Assembly (NCBI GenBank): GCA_029204225.1
Contig: CM055108.1
Location: 46,793,486-46,857,485, forward strand
Source of the DNA: Diphasiastrum complanatum
Taxonomy: Eukaryota; Streptophyta; Lycopodiopsida; Lycopodiales; Lycopodiaceae
Length of the DNA: 64,000 bases
Direction: 5' to 3'
Shown: positions 1 to 10,292 of the stretch, piece after piece
Layout of the letters: every line of letters begins with the position of its first letter
How positions within the stretch are numbered: position 1 is the stretch's first letter
Made by a program: the position numbers and the translations under genes
The notes under the pieces: model-generated
Databases searched by the model: none
The model's input: the letters and a program-made list of their open reading frames with translations, nothing else
Told to the model about the DNA's origin: nothing

Positions 1-345
1 GGAGGTCGAGCTCATATGCAACTTCTCCAACCTTAACAATAGCAATATGTGGTCCATAGAAATGAAGCTACAACTTTGGACATTTGATCTTGGTCTCACG
101 TCATCTTTTCCTTGGCAAGAAATCAAGTTTTCTACATATATGATGTCTTTGCACTCTCTACTTTACCATTCATGAGATAGTGTGGTTCATATCTATGATG
201 TCTTTGCACTCTCTACTTTACCATTGATGAGATAGTGTGGTTCATATCCATACGTCACCATCAAAGGACACGTAACAATGGTCGAATGCTTTTTCTTTTG
301 TAAGCAAACTCCAAGAGTGCGAGGTATGTCCCTCATTCAGCCTCC
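1..345 (-). pseudogene. Ty3/gypsy integrase C-terminal remnant
   Basis: Read on the minus strand, this encodes broken pieces of the end of a gypsy polyprotein. They include a TYGYEPH-like segment from the integrase C-terminal region and a final FYGPH...GEVAYELDLP segment typical of plant gypsy integrases. Stops and frameshifts interrupt it, and a deletion near 345 has removed the upstream part kept in the right arm. It is cut by the window edge. Confidence 0.7.
139..248 (+). repeat. 55-bp tandem duplication (2 copies)
   Basis: Two head-to-tail copies begin at 139 and 194 with TATGATGTCTTTGCACTC and end in GGTTCATATC. The same duplication is present in the right inverted arm near 55785-55900, so it predates the inverted duplication. 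Confidence 0.85.
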
Positions 346-2073
346 CTAGCTATCCCAAACCTTAACCACAGTTTATAATAAGTACATTTCATGATATAGT
401 ACCCCAAAAGTAGAACAATACATTTGCTTGCCCACACTATTAGTACCTACAACGTTATCTGACCATCCTACTAGGTAGACAATACCTTTGTCCACCCAAG
501 GCAATCAATCTATTCAACCTCCTAGAGAAACAATACATCCATTCATTTTGTGATCAACCCTTCAACTACTTGAGCTGGCTAATTACTTACATGTAAAGTC
601 CTTACATGCAAATCAATTTACAGATAATGCATACATATGATAACATAGAGAAAATGCATACATATGATAACATAGATAACATAGATAACATAACAGAAAC
701 TTATTGTCCAGAATTTAAAATAGACAAAGAAGTTTGAAAATGATCTAGAATATAACAGCCATTACTTCACTCCTGCAAATTTGACTAGACTCTTATATCC
801 ATTATGTAACCCAAGCAAGAAAGTATCATTACATGATTTTCTTGCTTTGTTTGTTAAGAATGTGAATGTGATACTTTTGTTTTATAAGTGTACTCATCCC
901 TCATAAGATTTATTTGAAGAATTTTGTCAAAAACATATACTAACATATCTATTCATATTATAATCAATATAATTTTCATAAAAAAAATGATATCCTGACA
1001 ACTAGATGAGCAACCCCAAAGATCAAAATCATATGAAAACTTAAGGAGAAATGTGGTAGCTAGATTCAAACAAAAGACACAACAAATATTGTGGATTGCT
1101 ACATGTATCTATGAATGTAATTCCTAAAGATGGCATCAATAGGCATGCAATGTGAATGTTCAGAATCGTAGATTTGTTACATCCTACAAGAATGCACAGG
1201 GAAGAACCTTTCCTCATCACAAAAGTTTGTAACAGACTAGAACTAGAAATCCTCGTAACACAAGGGAGAGTGCTTAGTGCAAAAGATATGATTTCCTAAT
1301 GTATATACTATGTAATTTGTTTGATATTAAGCTGATTTCTTTTTGCATAGGAAAATGAATATACATACCAAATGACTACAAATCATCGTCAGCATTCAGT
1401 ATTGCATACCCATGGAACTGCTTAGCTAGTAGGTCGCTTTGTGCGCCCAGCTATGTTCCTTTAGGAAGAGAGGATCCTTTCTAGTTATTAGTGAGAATGA
1501 AAACATCACATGTCATGCATCTCTATCGTGGGATGGGAGAATACAAAAAAAGGCTACTTTGGCAAATTGAAGAAAGAAAACTCTTTTCAAATAAAATAAA
1601 AGAGATATGGAGGGACCCACATTGAAAAAGAGGATCCACTCTAAATAAGCAATCTTTCCCTTCCTATCATTTGTATAACTCAAAATGCACATAGATGGTC
1701 TCCCCTTGATGCAGCTTGCTCATGCAGAACAAAGAGGAAGAAAGGCACAAAAAGTGATTATACATAACTACAAATTTCAAAGGAAAAAATCTATATTACC
1801 TAAAAGTACTTGTCCACATACTAAGAGGTAAAACCATGTGGACTACAAACAAGTGTGATGCTAACTGGTAATAATAGGAGTCACTAGTTATGTTTCTAGG
1901 ATGCAAAGTCATATATATTGCATGCATTAAAAACAAACAACTACATACAAGCTTCTCGTGCATGTAACGTACTCTATAAAGCCGAAATAATCTTTGCAAA
2001 GGGTATCATCTATAGCACTTGGGGGTTTAAAGGCTGGTTTTCTAACCATAACTAGCACGCTCTTCTTCCTAAA

Positions 2074-2328
2074 ATGGACAAGGCTTTTTGTGTCAAGCAT
2101 AGTGCAAAATATCGCTATGGGTTTAATCAGTTTATTTTCCTAGTAGTCAAAAGAGTATTGAAAATCCGACAAGTAGAGGAGAATTACCTATTCAAACTAA
2201 TTGTTGAAAAAGGGTTACTCCATGGCATAGTTGCCTGTTTCGAAAATAACCTTGAACAAAAAAAATACTATCTATTGTTTCTTTTAGTTAAAAAATTTGA
2301 AGAATTGAAAAAGTATTTGGGGGTTTAG
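2074..2328 (+). CDS. 84-codon ORF resembling SMEK/PP4R3 (SMK-1 domain) fragment
   Basis: This ORF runs from an ATG to a TAG and encodes 84 residues beginning MDKAFCVKHSAKYRYGF. The spacing of a CVxH start, a YR pair, a VVxxVL segment, an RxxEEYL-like segment and a later YYLL...FEEL segment resembles the alpha-helical repeat region of SMEK/PP4R3, a regulatory subunit of protein phosphatase 4. Family members are about 800 residues or more, so this would be a captured exon or pseudogene fragment. No intron, promoter or neighbouring exon is seen. The second copy at 53604-53858 keeps the frame open with three amino-acid differences. The family call rests on remembered pattern similarity, not on a search; an unrelated transposon-derived ORF is possible. 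Confidence 0.4.
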   Translation: MDKAFCVKHSAKYRYGFNQFIFLVVKRVLKIRQVEENYLFKLIVEKGLLHGIVACFENNLEQKKYYLLFLLVKKFEELKKYLGV

Positions 2329-2880
2329 GGTATTCAAAGGGATACTTTAGGGATAGATAAAAACCATGAAATTCATAAAAGAATTAATCCACAAAAAAGA
2401 CCCTTGAATGAATTCCCCTTAAGAATTGCTTAGATTTCATATGCTCAACAAAAATTAGAAGTAGTTGCTCCATCTAAAAGGAATTACCAAAGCTTATGTT
2501 CTCAATAAGCTTTCCATCTAGGGAAACACACATCATTCAAAACCTAGTCAGCAATTGATCTAAATATAAATATACTTAATCTATGATTGAAAGTAGTTGC
2601 ATAACCAAGAAAAGCTAGGATGACAAAGGACATCCTATATTGACATCAAGCATCTATCATTTTAAGATATTCTCACACTTTGAGTACTTTTCTTGCAGGC
2701 CAATTTTCACAACACATGAGCAACATCTATTAGCCTAGCGCCTATTTTGAAGAGTTTCTATAGTGATTTGGCTTCATAAATACTTGCTGATTTTTGGTTT
2801 ACAGTTTTGAGGTTTATAGCAGTTCTTTTTCAGCCTATTAATGTTTTTGTGTGGACCAATAATCTACTTGGGGTGTTGAT

Positions 2881-3617
2881 TGTTGAATTTCACACGTGTG
2901 GACTGTCCACTACATGTACTTGTGATCTCCTAAGGTGTGTAGATGCACCAAGATCAAGACTAGATTGAGAATCAAGATCAATCTTGAATCCTATGGCAAA
3001 AACACACTACTACATGCATTCAATCACTTCCAACTCTCACTCACACGTGTGGGAAGTATTCAAAAAATAATCTAAGTAAAAACAAGCTGCTCTCCTCGGG
3101 TAGAGAGAGAAAATACATCATGAGCTCTCGGGTAGAGAGAGAAAGCTAGAAATCCAATAACTCACAAAATCCATGAAATCACCAAATCAATTGACTTCAA
3201 AATGAGGAGTACAATGATACTAGTAGGTCCACGAGCTACCACTATGCTTAACTATGATTGGACCATATTATGTCACCTCTTGATCCTATTGGATCATTGA
3301 TCCATGCACCTCTTAATTCTATTGGACTATATTCAAGCACACCTCAATTTCCTATTGGACCTCACAAGGTTCCACCTCTAAATCCTATTGGACCTCTTGG
3401 AATTCATCAAACAAAGACTTTACACTTGTCTACACTCTAATTGGCACATGTTTAGCCTCTTACTCTATTTTGGCTCAATAGTGGCATTATAAGTGGAAAT
3501 GCATAATTTGCCATCTATGCCAAATTTATTCCTATCAACATCCTACACCTAGATGTTTGATGTAAAAAACATAAGACCCCTATATCTAACATAGATAATC
3601 TTTTTCAATTCTTCACA
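2881..3617 (-). repeat. Element A 3' LTR
   Basis: This 737-base LTR begins TGTTGAATTTCACACG and ends CTTCACA in window orientation. It matches 14490-15191 with scattered substitutions, and the right copy lacks about 35 bases near 3195-3235. The sequence just inside it reads as a polypurine tract on the minus strand (GAGGAG next to the LTR). Confidence 0.93.
3257..3444 (-). promoter_or_regulatory. Array of six evenly spaced CCAAT boxes in element A LTR
   Basis: ATTGG (CCAAT on the element's own strand) occurs at 3257, 3288, 3321, 3354, 3387 and 3440, so most spacings are 31-33 bases. The right LTR keeps the same positions (14832, 14863, 14896, 14929, 14962, 15015), with the third changed to ATCGG. 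CCAAT boxes bind NF-Y in eukaryotes. The 33-base period also creates a plus-strand ORF with an 11-residue repeat (PIG motif), which is probably a by-product. Confidence 0.5.
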
Positions 3618-3636
3618 CTCCTCCTAAAAAAATTAT

Positions 3637-4407
3637 CTATGAAGATTTGAGCATTGATCTTGATATAACTCCAAGATTAGATCTATGCTTGATGAAAGCA
3701 CTTTTGCTCAAAGGCTTGGTGAGTAGATGGGCAATACAAGAGGACGAGTTGACATGCTCCAAATAGATTTCTCCTCCAATAAGCTTTTCTCTCACAAAAT
3801 GGTGTGCCACTTCTATGTGCTTGCTTCTTGCATGAAATATGGGACTATTGGCAAGAGCTTGGGCCGAGATGTTATCACACTTGATCATTGGTAGATCATC
3901 CTCCTTGATGCACTTTAGCTCCATTAATAACCTCTTGATCCAAAGCACTTCTTTGGTACTTGTAGTGAGTGCTTTGTACTTGGCCTCACATGAAGAGAGA
4001 GATATAGTATCTTGCTTTTTGGAAAGCCAAGATATTAGATTTCCTCCAAGAAAGATAGTGTATGCACTAATAGACTTTCGATCCATCTTGTCACTTGCAA
4101 AGTCCGAATCCGAGTAGCCAATAATGGATAGATCTTCACTTTTATAGAGTAGACCATAATCACAAGATGAAGATACATATCTTAGAATTCTCTTGGCCAT
4201 CTTCCAATGATGGATCTTAGGATCTTGCATAAATTGACTCAATTTGTGCACACAAAAACTAAGATCGGGCCTAGTAATGGTAAGCCAAATCAAGGAGCCT
4301 ACAAGACTCCTAAAAAGTGTGATGTCCTCAAAGGATCTTTCATCACCTTTATTAGGATCTTTTACAATTTGCTCCATTGGAGTATCTATGCTCTTAGAAT
4401 TTTCCAT
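3637..4407 (-). pseudogene. Element A RNase H and C-terminal pol segment
   Basis: This encodes the end of the copia polyprotein. It contains the TRPDLSFCVHKLSQFM block, the RNase H start YSDSDFASD, an SSCEAKYKAL block (usually STEAEY), ARSKHIEVAHHFVRE and the closing LLTKPLSKSAF. It ends 19 bases from the 3' LTR, which is normal for the family. It is in a different frame from the upstream reverse transcriptase segment, so there is a frameshift at about 4390-4430. Confidence 0.85.
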
Positions 4408-4862
4408 ATGGAATTTTTCAACATAGAGTGAGCATATCTAGATTGGCATATAAAGACATGATTTTCATAAAAATCAATTTCTAGGCCTAGGATGTAATGT
4501 ATCTCTCCTAGATCTTGCATTTTAAACTCACATCCAAGTGCTAGCTTGGTTTCATCAACTAGCTTGATACAACTTCCACAAAGAATAATGTCATAAACAT
4601 AAATTAGAAAAATGACAATATTGCTATCAACAAACTTTAGATACATGCAAGGATCATAGTCACTAAGAGTAAATCCTAGTGAGATAAGAAAAGAGTTAAG
4701 TCTTGAATACCATGATCTTGGTGCTTGCTTGAGTCCATAAAGACTTTTGAAGAGCAAGCACACTTTGGACTCATCCTTGATGAATCCTTGAGGTTGTTCC
4801 ATATAGATCTCCTCCTCAAGATAAGCATTTAGAAAAGCATTGGATACATCTATTTGGAACAC
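4386..4862 (-). pseudogene. Element A reverse transcriptase, downstream half
   Basis: It carries the copia reverse transcriptase blocks VSNAFLNAYLEEEIYMEQP, LYGLKQAPRSWYSRL and LGEIHYILGLEI. The catalytic motif reads YVYD where YVDD is expected, so one metal-binding aspartate is lost. The upstream half lies at 10975-11635, beyond inserted element B. The frame is lost at the downstream junction with the RNase H segment. Confidence 0.85.
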
Positions 4863-4866
4863 CTTC
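4862..4866. repeat. Target-site duplication of element B (left copy)
   Basis: CCTTC at 4862-4866 is repeated at 10975-10979, immediately outside the two LTRs of element B. A 5-bp duplication is the copia norm and shows that B inserted into A's reverse transcriptase. Confidence 0.9.
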
Positions 4867-5548
4867 TGTAAAAATTACAGCAAATAAGGATCCTAAAACA
4901 CTTGAAATGATGAGGAAAACAATAGATTATGATTTCATAAGATTAGCACAAGTTGAACCATCAAAATCCATCAAAAACCTATGCTTGAACCTCACTAAAT
5001 GGCCCAAATCCTTGAAGAAGGCTTCACACGTGTGAAAGTACGGCCTCCCACAGTCTGAGTACTGTACACCAGACCTACATTCAATCCTATAATCATTAGT
5101 AATCACAAGTACTCAAACAATTATGAACATAGAGAGCAATTGCACCATTATGAGAGAAAAATCATGAAATTGCTTGATTGATTTTGGTGAGATATCATCA
5201 CCTATATATACATGATCCATCACGGTTTTGGGAAGGTATGAGTAGCCCTAAACCTATCCCTAATGCTAATTTTGGTGGATCTTTCATCCCTACCAAGTTA
5301 GGGTTGGAATCTTGGAGATCCCTCAACAATGCAAAAATTACCAAAAATAGCTCCTATTTTTTCTCCCTTGTATCTAAGCATAATTTGGACTCATTCCAAA
5401 GGTTCTAACACTTAGGTCTACTTGAGAACATCCTTATGAATGGAATACTATGCTATTTGGCACGTGTGACAAGCCACATCATGACCATTTAACTATTTAC
5501 AAGTCATATGACCAAAACTAGTCAAGCTAGAATTGTGAATTTTTAACA
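4867..5548 (-). repeat. Element B 3' LTR
   Basis: The LTR is 682 bases, begins TGTAAAAATTACAG and ends TTTTTAACA. It is nearly identical to 10293-10974; the differences I see are one A/T near 4976 and one near 5450. It contains a CACACGTGTG palindrome at 5025-5034. A 76-codon plus-strand ORF in both LTRs is most likely spurious. Confidence 0.95.
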
Positions 5549-5562
5549 CTCCTCCTCACTAT

Positions 5563-8415
5563 CTAGCTTGGTTCAATCATTGCTTTACTAATCACTCCAA
5601 GTGATGATCTGAACTTCATAAAATGTGTCTTTTGAAGTGGTTTAGTTAGTAGATCAGCTACACATTCATTGCTTGGAACATGCTCCAAAGCAATCTCCTT
5701 GGCTTGCACCATTTCTCTGACAAAGTGATGGCATATCTCAATGTGCTTAGATCTTGCATGGAAGATTGGGTTAGATGCAAGGTGTTGGGCTGATATATTG
5801 TCATTGTAGATGATTGGTGCCTCCTCTGAATCCATGATCTTTAGTTCCACCAATAATCTCTTGATCCAAAGTACCTCCTTTGTAGTGGTTGTCAAAGCTT
5901 TGTACTCGGCCTCAGTTGAAGATAGAGATATAGTTTCTTGCTTTTTTGAAAGCCATGAAACCACACTTTCTCCTATGAAAGTTGAATAGGCACTTGTTGA
6001 TTTCCTATCCCTCTTGTCCCCTGCAAAATCTGAATCACTAAATGCATGAAGGTTAATCACATCTCCTCTATATAGAATCCCAAAATCCAATGTACCCGAG
6101 ATGTATCTTAGAATCCTCTTAGTCTTTTTCCAATGGATATTCAATGGCTTTTGCATGGATTGGCTCAACCTACATACACTAAAGCTAAGATCTGGTCTAG
6201 TTATAGTGATCCACATTAAGGAACCTATAAGTTGCCTAAACAAAGTGATGTCCATGAAGGATCTTTCATCATCTTCATTTGGCACTTTTACATCTTGCTC
6301 CATTGGTGTGTCAACACTTTTGCATACTTCCATCTTAAACTTCTTCAAAAGACTTTGAGCATAGTTTACTTGACTTATAAAGATAAAATCAGACCCTCTA
6401 AGTACTTCTATGCCTAAGATGAAGTGAAGACACCCTAGATCTACCATCTTGAACTCTAAGGATAGATCTATCTTGATTTTTTCAATACCATCAACACTAT
6501 TTCCACTAATGATGATGTCATCTACATAAATGAGTAAAAGTACAATACCAACATCATCAAACTTAATGTAAAGAGTGGGATCATATTCACTTTGAACAAA
6601 AGAAAGTGAAATAAGATAGCAATGTAGTCTTGAATTCCAAGATCTTGAGGCTTGCTTCAAGCCATAGATGCTTCTTTGGAGATGGCATACTTTGTTCTCC
6701 ATTCCATGCTTGATGAACCCTTGTGGCTGCTCCATATAGATATCCTCTTCCAAAATACCATTCAAGAAAGCATTAGAGACATCCATTTGACATAGAATCC
6801 ATCCAAAATGTGATGCAAGTGCAATGATTAGTCTTATTGTGACCATCTTGGCCACGGGTGCAAAAGTTTCCTCATAGTCTATCCCTCTCTCTTGAGCATA
6901 ACCTTTTGCAACTAATCTTGCTTTATGTTTGTTAACACTCCCATTTGCATTCAACTTAAGCTTGAAGACCCACTTGCATCCTATTACATTCCTTTGAGGT
7001 CTCTCAACAAGCAACCAAATTTCATTCTCAATCAAGGCATCATACTCATCCAACATAGCTTTATACCATTCTTTGGAGTTCAATGCATCTTCAACATTAG
7101 ACGGTTCTTCAAAACTAGATAAAGCATAAGAAGTGGATGATATACCCTCAACTTTCTGTCCTTTGCCTTGATATGTGAGCCTTGATGGCTCCACTTTTGC
7201 CCTTGAAGATCTCCTTGGTGTGATAGGTGGGTTTGGTGCTTGCTCCTCCATGAGCTCCTCCTCAAAACCAAGATCTTGCTCCTCAGCCATCTTCTTCTTG
7301 ATTGTTGGAGCACTTGAGCCTTCTTCAAGCATATGCATATGATGTTCATCAAAGATGACATCCCTTGAAACAACAAATTTGTTCAAGGATGGAAGATAGA
7401 CTTTGTAGCCCTTGCTTGAGCTTGCATATCCAAGCATGATCCATCTTGTGGAAGATGGATCCTCCTTGGTTCTTGTTTCTAATGGCACATGCACATAACA
7501 TATACACCCAAAAACTTTCAAGTGATTAAGATTGGGTTTCTTTCCATACAACATCTCATAAGGAGTTTTGCCTTCAATTGCTTTGCAAGACACCCTATTC
7601 ATCAAGTAGTTTGCACATACAAGAGACTCACCCCAAAATGATTTGGGCAAACAAGCATCTAATCTTAAAGCCTTAGAACATTCACATAATGTTCTATTCC
7701 TTCTTTCAGCAACTCCATTTTGTTGAGGAGTGTAAGGACAAGAAGTCTCTTTCTTGATCCCTTCCTCCTCACAAAAGGCCTTGAACTCATTGGAGATGAA
7801 TTCTCCACCATTGTCACTTCTAAGAATCTTGATGCTATGATTATGATGCTTTTCCACAAACAACTTGAACTTTACAGAAGTATCAAATACTTGAGACTTG
7901 AAGGAAAGTAAGAACACCCAACAATATCTTGAGTAGTCATCAATGAAGGTTAAAAACATGGATGAACCTCCATTAGATTTGGTGCTAGCAATGTGCACAT
8001 CCGAGTGTATGAGTTCAAGAGGATGAGATGACTTTGTGATGGAGTTAGGAAACACCTTCTTATGTGCCTTGGATAAGGCACAAGCTTCACAAACCTTGTC
8101 CTCCTTCCCAATAGACCTTGGTAGGCCTAAAGCATACTCCTCCTTGATCATAGCCTCCATGGAACCCGAGTTGACATGTCCAAGTCTTTTGTGCCATAAA
8201 GTAAAGGTAGATATCTTGCTCTTCTCGGCCAACATGACAACATTAGTATCCACAAATGCATCCAGCTTATAAAGTTTGCCAAGTCTAGTGCCCTTAGCCA
8301 CTATCTTACCCTTCTTCTTGATGAAACATTCATTTGAAACAAAATCAACATTGAAACCATTGTCTACCATTTGGCCAACACTTAGTAGATTCTTTGTTAT
8401 TGTAGGAATGTACAA
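5563..8415 (-). CDS. Element B pol: integrase, reverse transcriptase, RNase H
   Basis: This is an open frame of 950 codons counted from the frameshift; the true start is upstream in the gag ORF. Domains in order: the pre-integrase zinc-binding segment LWHKRLGHVNSGS; the integrase core, with acidic residues in IHSDVH, RSDNGGEF and NGVAERRN; a linker with a PRRSSRAK motif; reverse transcriptase with CKWVFKLK, MDVSNAFLNG and an intact YVDDIIISG; and RNase H with FSDSDFAGD, STEAEYKAL and ARSKHIE. It ends LLTKPL...MIEPS, 14 bases from the 3' LTR. Copia products copy element RNA into DNA inside virus-like particles and insert it into the nucleus. The frame is uninterrupted, which fits a recent insertion. 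Confidence 0.93.
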   Translation of the reverse strand: MYIPTITKNLLSVGQMVDNGFNVDFVSNECFIKKKGKIVAKGTRLGKLYKLDAFVDTNVVMLAEKSKISTFTLWHKRLGHVNSGSMEAMIKEEYALGLPRSIGKEDKVCEACALSKAHKKVFPNSITKSSHPLELIHSDVHIASTKSNGGSSMFLTFIDDYSRYCWVFLLSFKSQVFDTSVKFKLFVEKHHNHSIKILRSDNGGEFISNEFKAFCEEEGIKKETSCPYTPQQNGVAERRNRTLCECSKALRLDACLPKSFWGESLVCANYLMNRVSCKAIEGKTPYEMLYGKKPNLNHLKVFGCICYVHVPLETRTKEDPSSTRWIMLGYASSSKGYKVYLPSLNKFVVSRDVIFDEHHMHMLEEGSSAPTIKKKMAEEQDLGFEEELMEEQAPNPPITPRRSSRAKVEPSRLTYQGKGQKVEGISSTSYALSSFEEPSNVEDALNSKEWYKAMLDEYDALIENEIWLLVERPQRNVIGCKWVFKLKLNANGSVNKHKARLVAKGYAQERGIDYEETFAPVAKMVTIRLIIALASHFGWILCQMDVSNAFLNGILEEDIYMEQPQGFIKHGMENKVCHLQRSIYGLKQASRSWNSRLHCYLISLSFVQSEYDPTLYIKFDDVGIVLLLIYVDDIIISGNSVDGIEKIKIDLSLEFKMVDLGCLHFILGIEVLRGSDFIFISQVNYAQSLLKKFKMEVCKSVDTPMEQDVKVPNEDDERSFMDITLFRQLIGSLMWITITRPDLSFSVCRLSQSMQKPLNIHWKKTKRILRYISGTLDFGILYRGDVINLHAFSDSDFAGDKRDRKSTSAYSTFIGESVVSWLSKKQETISLSSTEAEYKALTTTTKEVLWIKRLLVELKIMDSEEAPIIYNDNISAQHLASNPIFHARSKHIEICHHFVREMVQAKEIALEHVPSNECVADLLTKPLQKTHFMKFRSSLGVISKAMIEPS

Positions 8416-8447
8416 AACACCTTCTATGTTGATCTTTTTGGAAGATC

Positions 8448-9521
8448 CTAAGCAAAGGGAAATGCTTCAATCTTACAAGCTTCATCATTTGCTGTATAGA
8501 TAGACTTTATAGGTCCATCATAAGATAAGAGAGAAGAGAAAAACTCCCTTTTACTAGTCATGTGTGAACTAGCACCCGAGTCAATCCACCAAGGATCTTC
8601 TCCTTTGAAGCTTGTTGAAGAAAATATGGACATCATGAGAGAGTCCTCATGTGAACTCTCCTCCTCCTCCTCTTTGCTCATGTTGGCTTGGCTTTGATCT
8701 TGCTTCCTCTTGAAGCATTCCGAGGCATAATGCCCCATCTTGCTACAATAGTAGCACTTCACCTTTGATTTGTCCTTCTTGACTTTGGTGGTTGATGGAG
8801 ATGCCTTTGGGGGTTCTTCTTGATCCTCAAGCTTTGTAGACTTCTTGAATGTTGATCCTTTGCCTTTGGACTTGCCTTTGCCTTTGGTGAAGAGAGCTTG
8901 GTCATCTCCACCTTGGATGGAAAGCCTATCCATCCTCTCTTGCATTTGGCTCCTTCTTGATTCCTCAGCCATGAGCGTGCCTTGGAGTTCTTCAAGTATG
9001 GGTAGCTTACCCATAATTGCATATCCCTGAACCAAATTGTCAAATTCAGAGCTTAGTCCATTCAATATGAGTTGAACAAGCTCTTCATCCTTGATAGGGT
9101 CACCTATAAAGGCTAGCTCTTTGTTCAATTCCTTTACTCTTAGGACAAAAGTATGTGCACTCTCTCCTTTCTTTTGATAGCTTCTATAGATTTGATTCTT
9201 CAAAGCTAACATTCTAGTTTGGTTCTTGGATTCATAGACCTTTTGCGAAGTCTCCCAAGCATCTTGAGCTGAAGTGCAATCTCCTACCTCTCTTAAGAGC
9301 TCATTTGCAACATTCATTTTTATGCAATGTAGTGCAACATTGCACCTCTTGATGTATTTGGCTTTTTCTTGAGGATGAATAGGTTCACCCTCCTTACCAT
9401 TTACAATTTCCATCAGATCTTGCATGATCATGATAGATTCCATTCTAACTTTCCATATGGAATAGTTAGTTTTGTTGAGCCTTTCATTAGTATCCAAAAG
9501 ATATGCATTTATAGATGCCAT
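8448..9521 (-). CDS. Element B gag and protease
   Basis: The ATG at 9521 opens MASINAYLLDTNERLNKTN, the usual start of this type of copia gag, with the SIWKVRMES block close behind. A CCHC zinc knuckle (CYYCSKMGHYASEC) is intact. The aspartic protease active site WWIDSGASSHM is present. The ORF then runs into a TAG where the downstream pol is in the -1 frame. I see no canonical slippery heptamer, and the join lacks several residues usual here, so a small deletion is the likeliest cause. Confidence 0.92.
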   Translation of the reverse strand: MASINAYLLDTNERLNKTNYSIWKVRMESIMIMQDLMEIVNGKEGEPIHPQEKAKYIKRCNVALHCIKMNVANELLREVGDCTSAQDAWETSQKVYESKNQTRMLALKNQIYRSYQKKGESAHTFVLRVKELNKELAFIGDPIKDEELVQLILNGLSSEFDNLVQGYAIMGKLPILEELQGTLMAEESRRSQMQERMDRLSIQGGDDQALFTKGKGKSKGKGSTFKKSTKLEDQEEPPKASPSTTKVKKDKSKVKCYYCSKMGHYASECFKRKQDQSQANMSKEEEEESSHEDSLMMSIFSSTSFKGEDPWWIDSGASSHMTSKREFFSSLLSYDGPIKSIYTANDEACKIEAFPFA

Positions 9522-10279
9522 CTAGTCTCCTAATCAAGGACTTGACACAAATGAAGGTTACTTCTATTGATTTGATTGAAGGTCTACCTTATCCCACTTC
9601 TTAGGGACCTGAAAAAATCAGTAATAGACTTCCTATAAAGATCTAAGAATGATCTCTAACAAAATCAAATCATAGAATACTAGAAACAATGCACTTGCTT
9701 GATTGAAGTAGACAATACTAGTAGAATTGCCCCTCTTTCTATAAAGAACATTAAAGCTTCCAAATGATCTGATAAAGAGTGAATTTCAGCAACCTAATAT
9801 ACTTCCAAAATCACTTGTAAAAGATCTAAATGGAACTTAATGAGGATGCAACACAATCTACTATCCAATCATAAGCAAAAAATGATCAAAATTGATGAAA
9901 AATTGATCTAATTTGGTGCATAAGTCAAGCAATGGTTGGACTGAACCTAAATCACTTTAGGAGGTGCCTACTACACCTTAGAACAGCCTTGAAGAGTCCC
10001 CAAAACTCTGATCTTCCCTCTCCTTGAATGCTAGAAAGCCTTCTCTATGAAATCACCTCCAAAACTCGCTTAGAAATCAATGCTTGGAGCAAGCAAAACT
10101 TGCTATCTTGGTAATGTGAATTGAATTCAACTTTGCCTCTGGTTTTAGACACCTAAACACCTGCAAATGAAGTTTCTAGAATCAATACTAGATGCTAAGA
10201 TCCAATCTACACAAGATTTAGATCAAAAATTGTGATAAAATTGAATGCAAACCAAGGATTTAGCTCATTTCAGCCTTTA
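9522..10279 (-). other. Element B untranslated leader
   Basis: This is about 760 bases between the primer-binding site and the gag start. It is AT-rich, and no ORF or other gene is seen. Confidence 0.8.
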
Positions 10280-10292
10280 GGCTCTGATACCA
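10280..10292 (-). promoter_or_regulatory. Primer-binding site of element B (initiator Met-tRNA)
   Basis: On the minus strand this reads TGGTATCAGAGCC, directly after the 5' LTR. It matches the 3' end of plant initiator methionine tRNA, the usual copia primer. Confidence 0.93.

Larger units (their letters stand above)
1..2879. repeat. Left arm of a large inverted duplication
   Basis: The reverse complement of this stretch reappears at 53053-56065. Matching landmarks include the 84-codon ORF, a 55-bp tandem duplication, a short ATAACATAG-type repeat near 640-690 and gypsy integrase debris. The arms differ by scattered substitutions and a few indels. The left arm lacks about 100 bases present on the right near 55585-55690, and the right arm has about 70 extra bases near 55930-56000. 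The match stops at about 2879, one base before the LTR of element A. Apart from the listed features, no gene is seen at about 350-2070 or 2330-2879. Confidence 0.93.

Noticed and set aside
640-700. Short ATAACATAG tandem array as a CRISPR-like or telomeric repeat
   Set aside because: Units are 10-25 bases with no unique spacers and no telomere motif; it is a simple microsatellite-like expansion in plant DNA.
3258-3440. 60-codon plus-strand ORF with an 11-residue repeat, also at 14833-15015
   Set aside because: It is a by-product of the 33-base CCAAT repeat in the A LTRs and has no sign of a protein family.
5178-5408. 76-codon plus-strand ORF, identical at 10604-10834
   Set aside because: It lies inside both LTRs of element B, antisense to the element. 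Its duplication is explained by the LTRs.
8448-8490. Programmed -1 frameshift between gag and pol in element B
   Set aside because: The frames are offset by -1, but no canonical slippery heptamer is in phase and residues usual at this point are missing, so a small deletion fits better.
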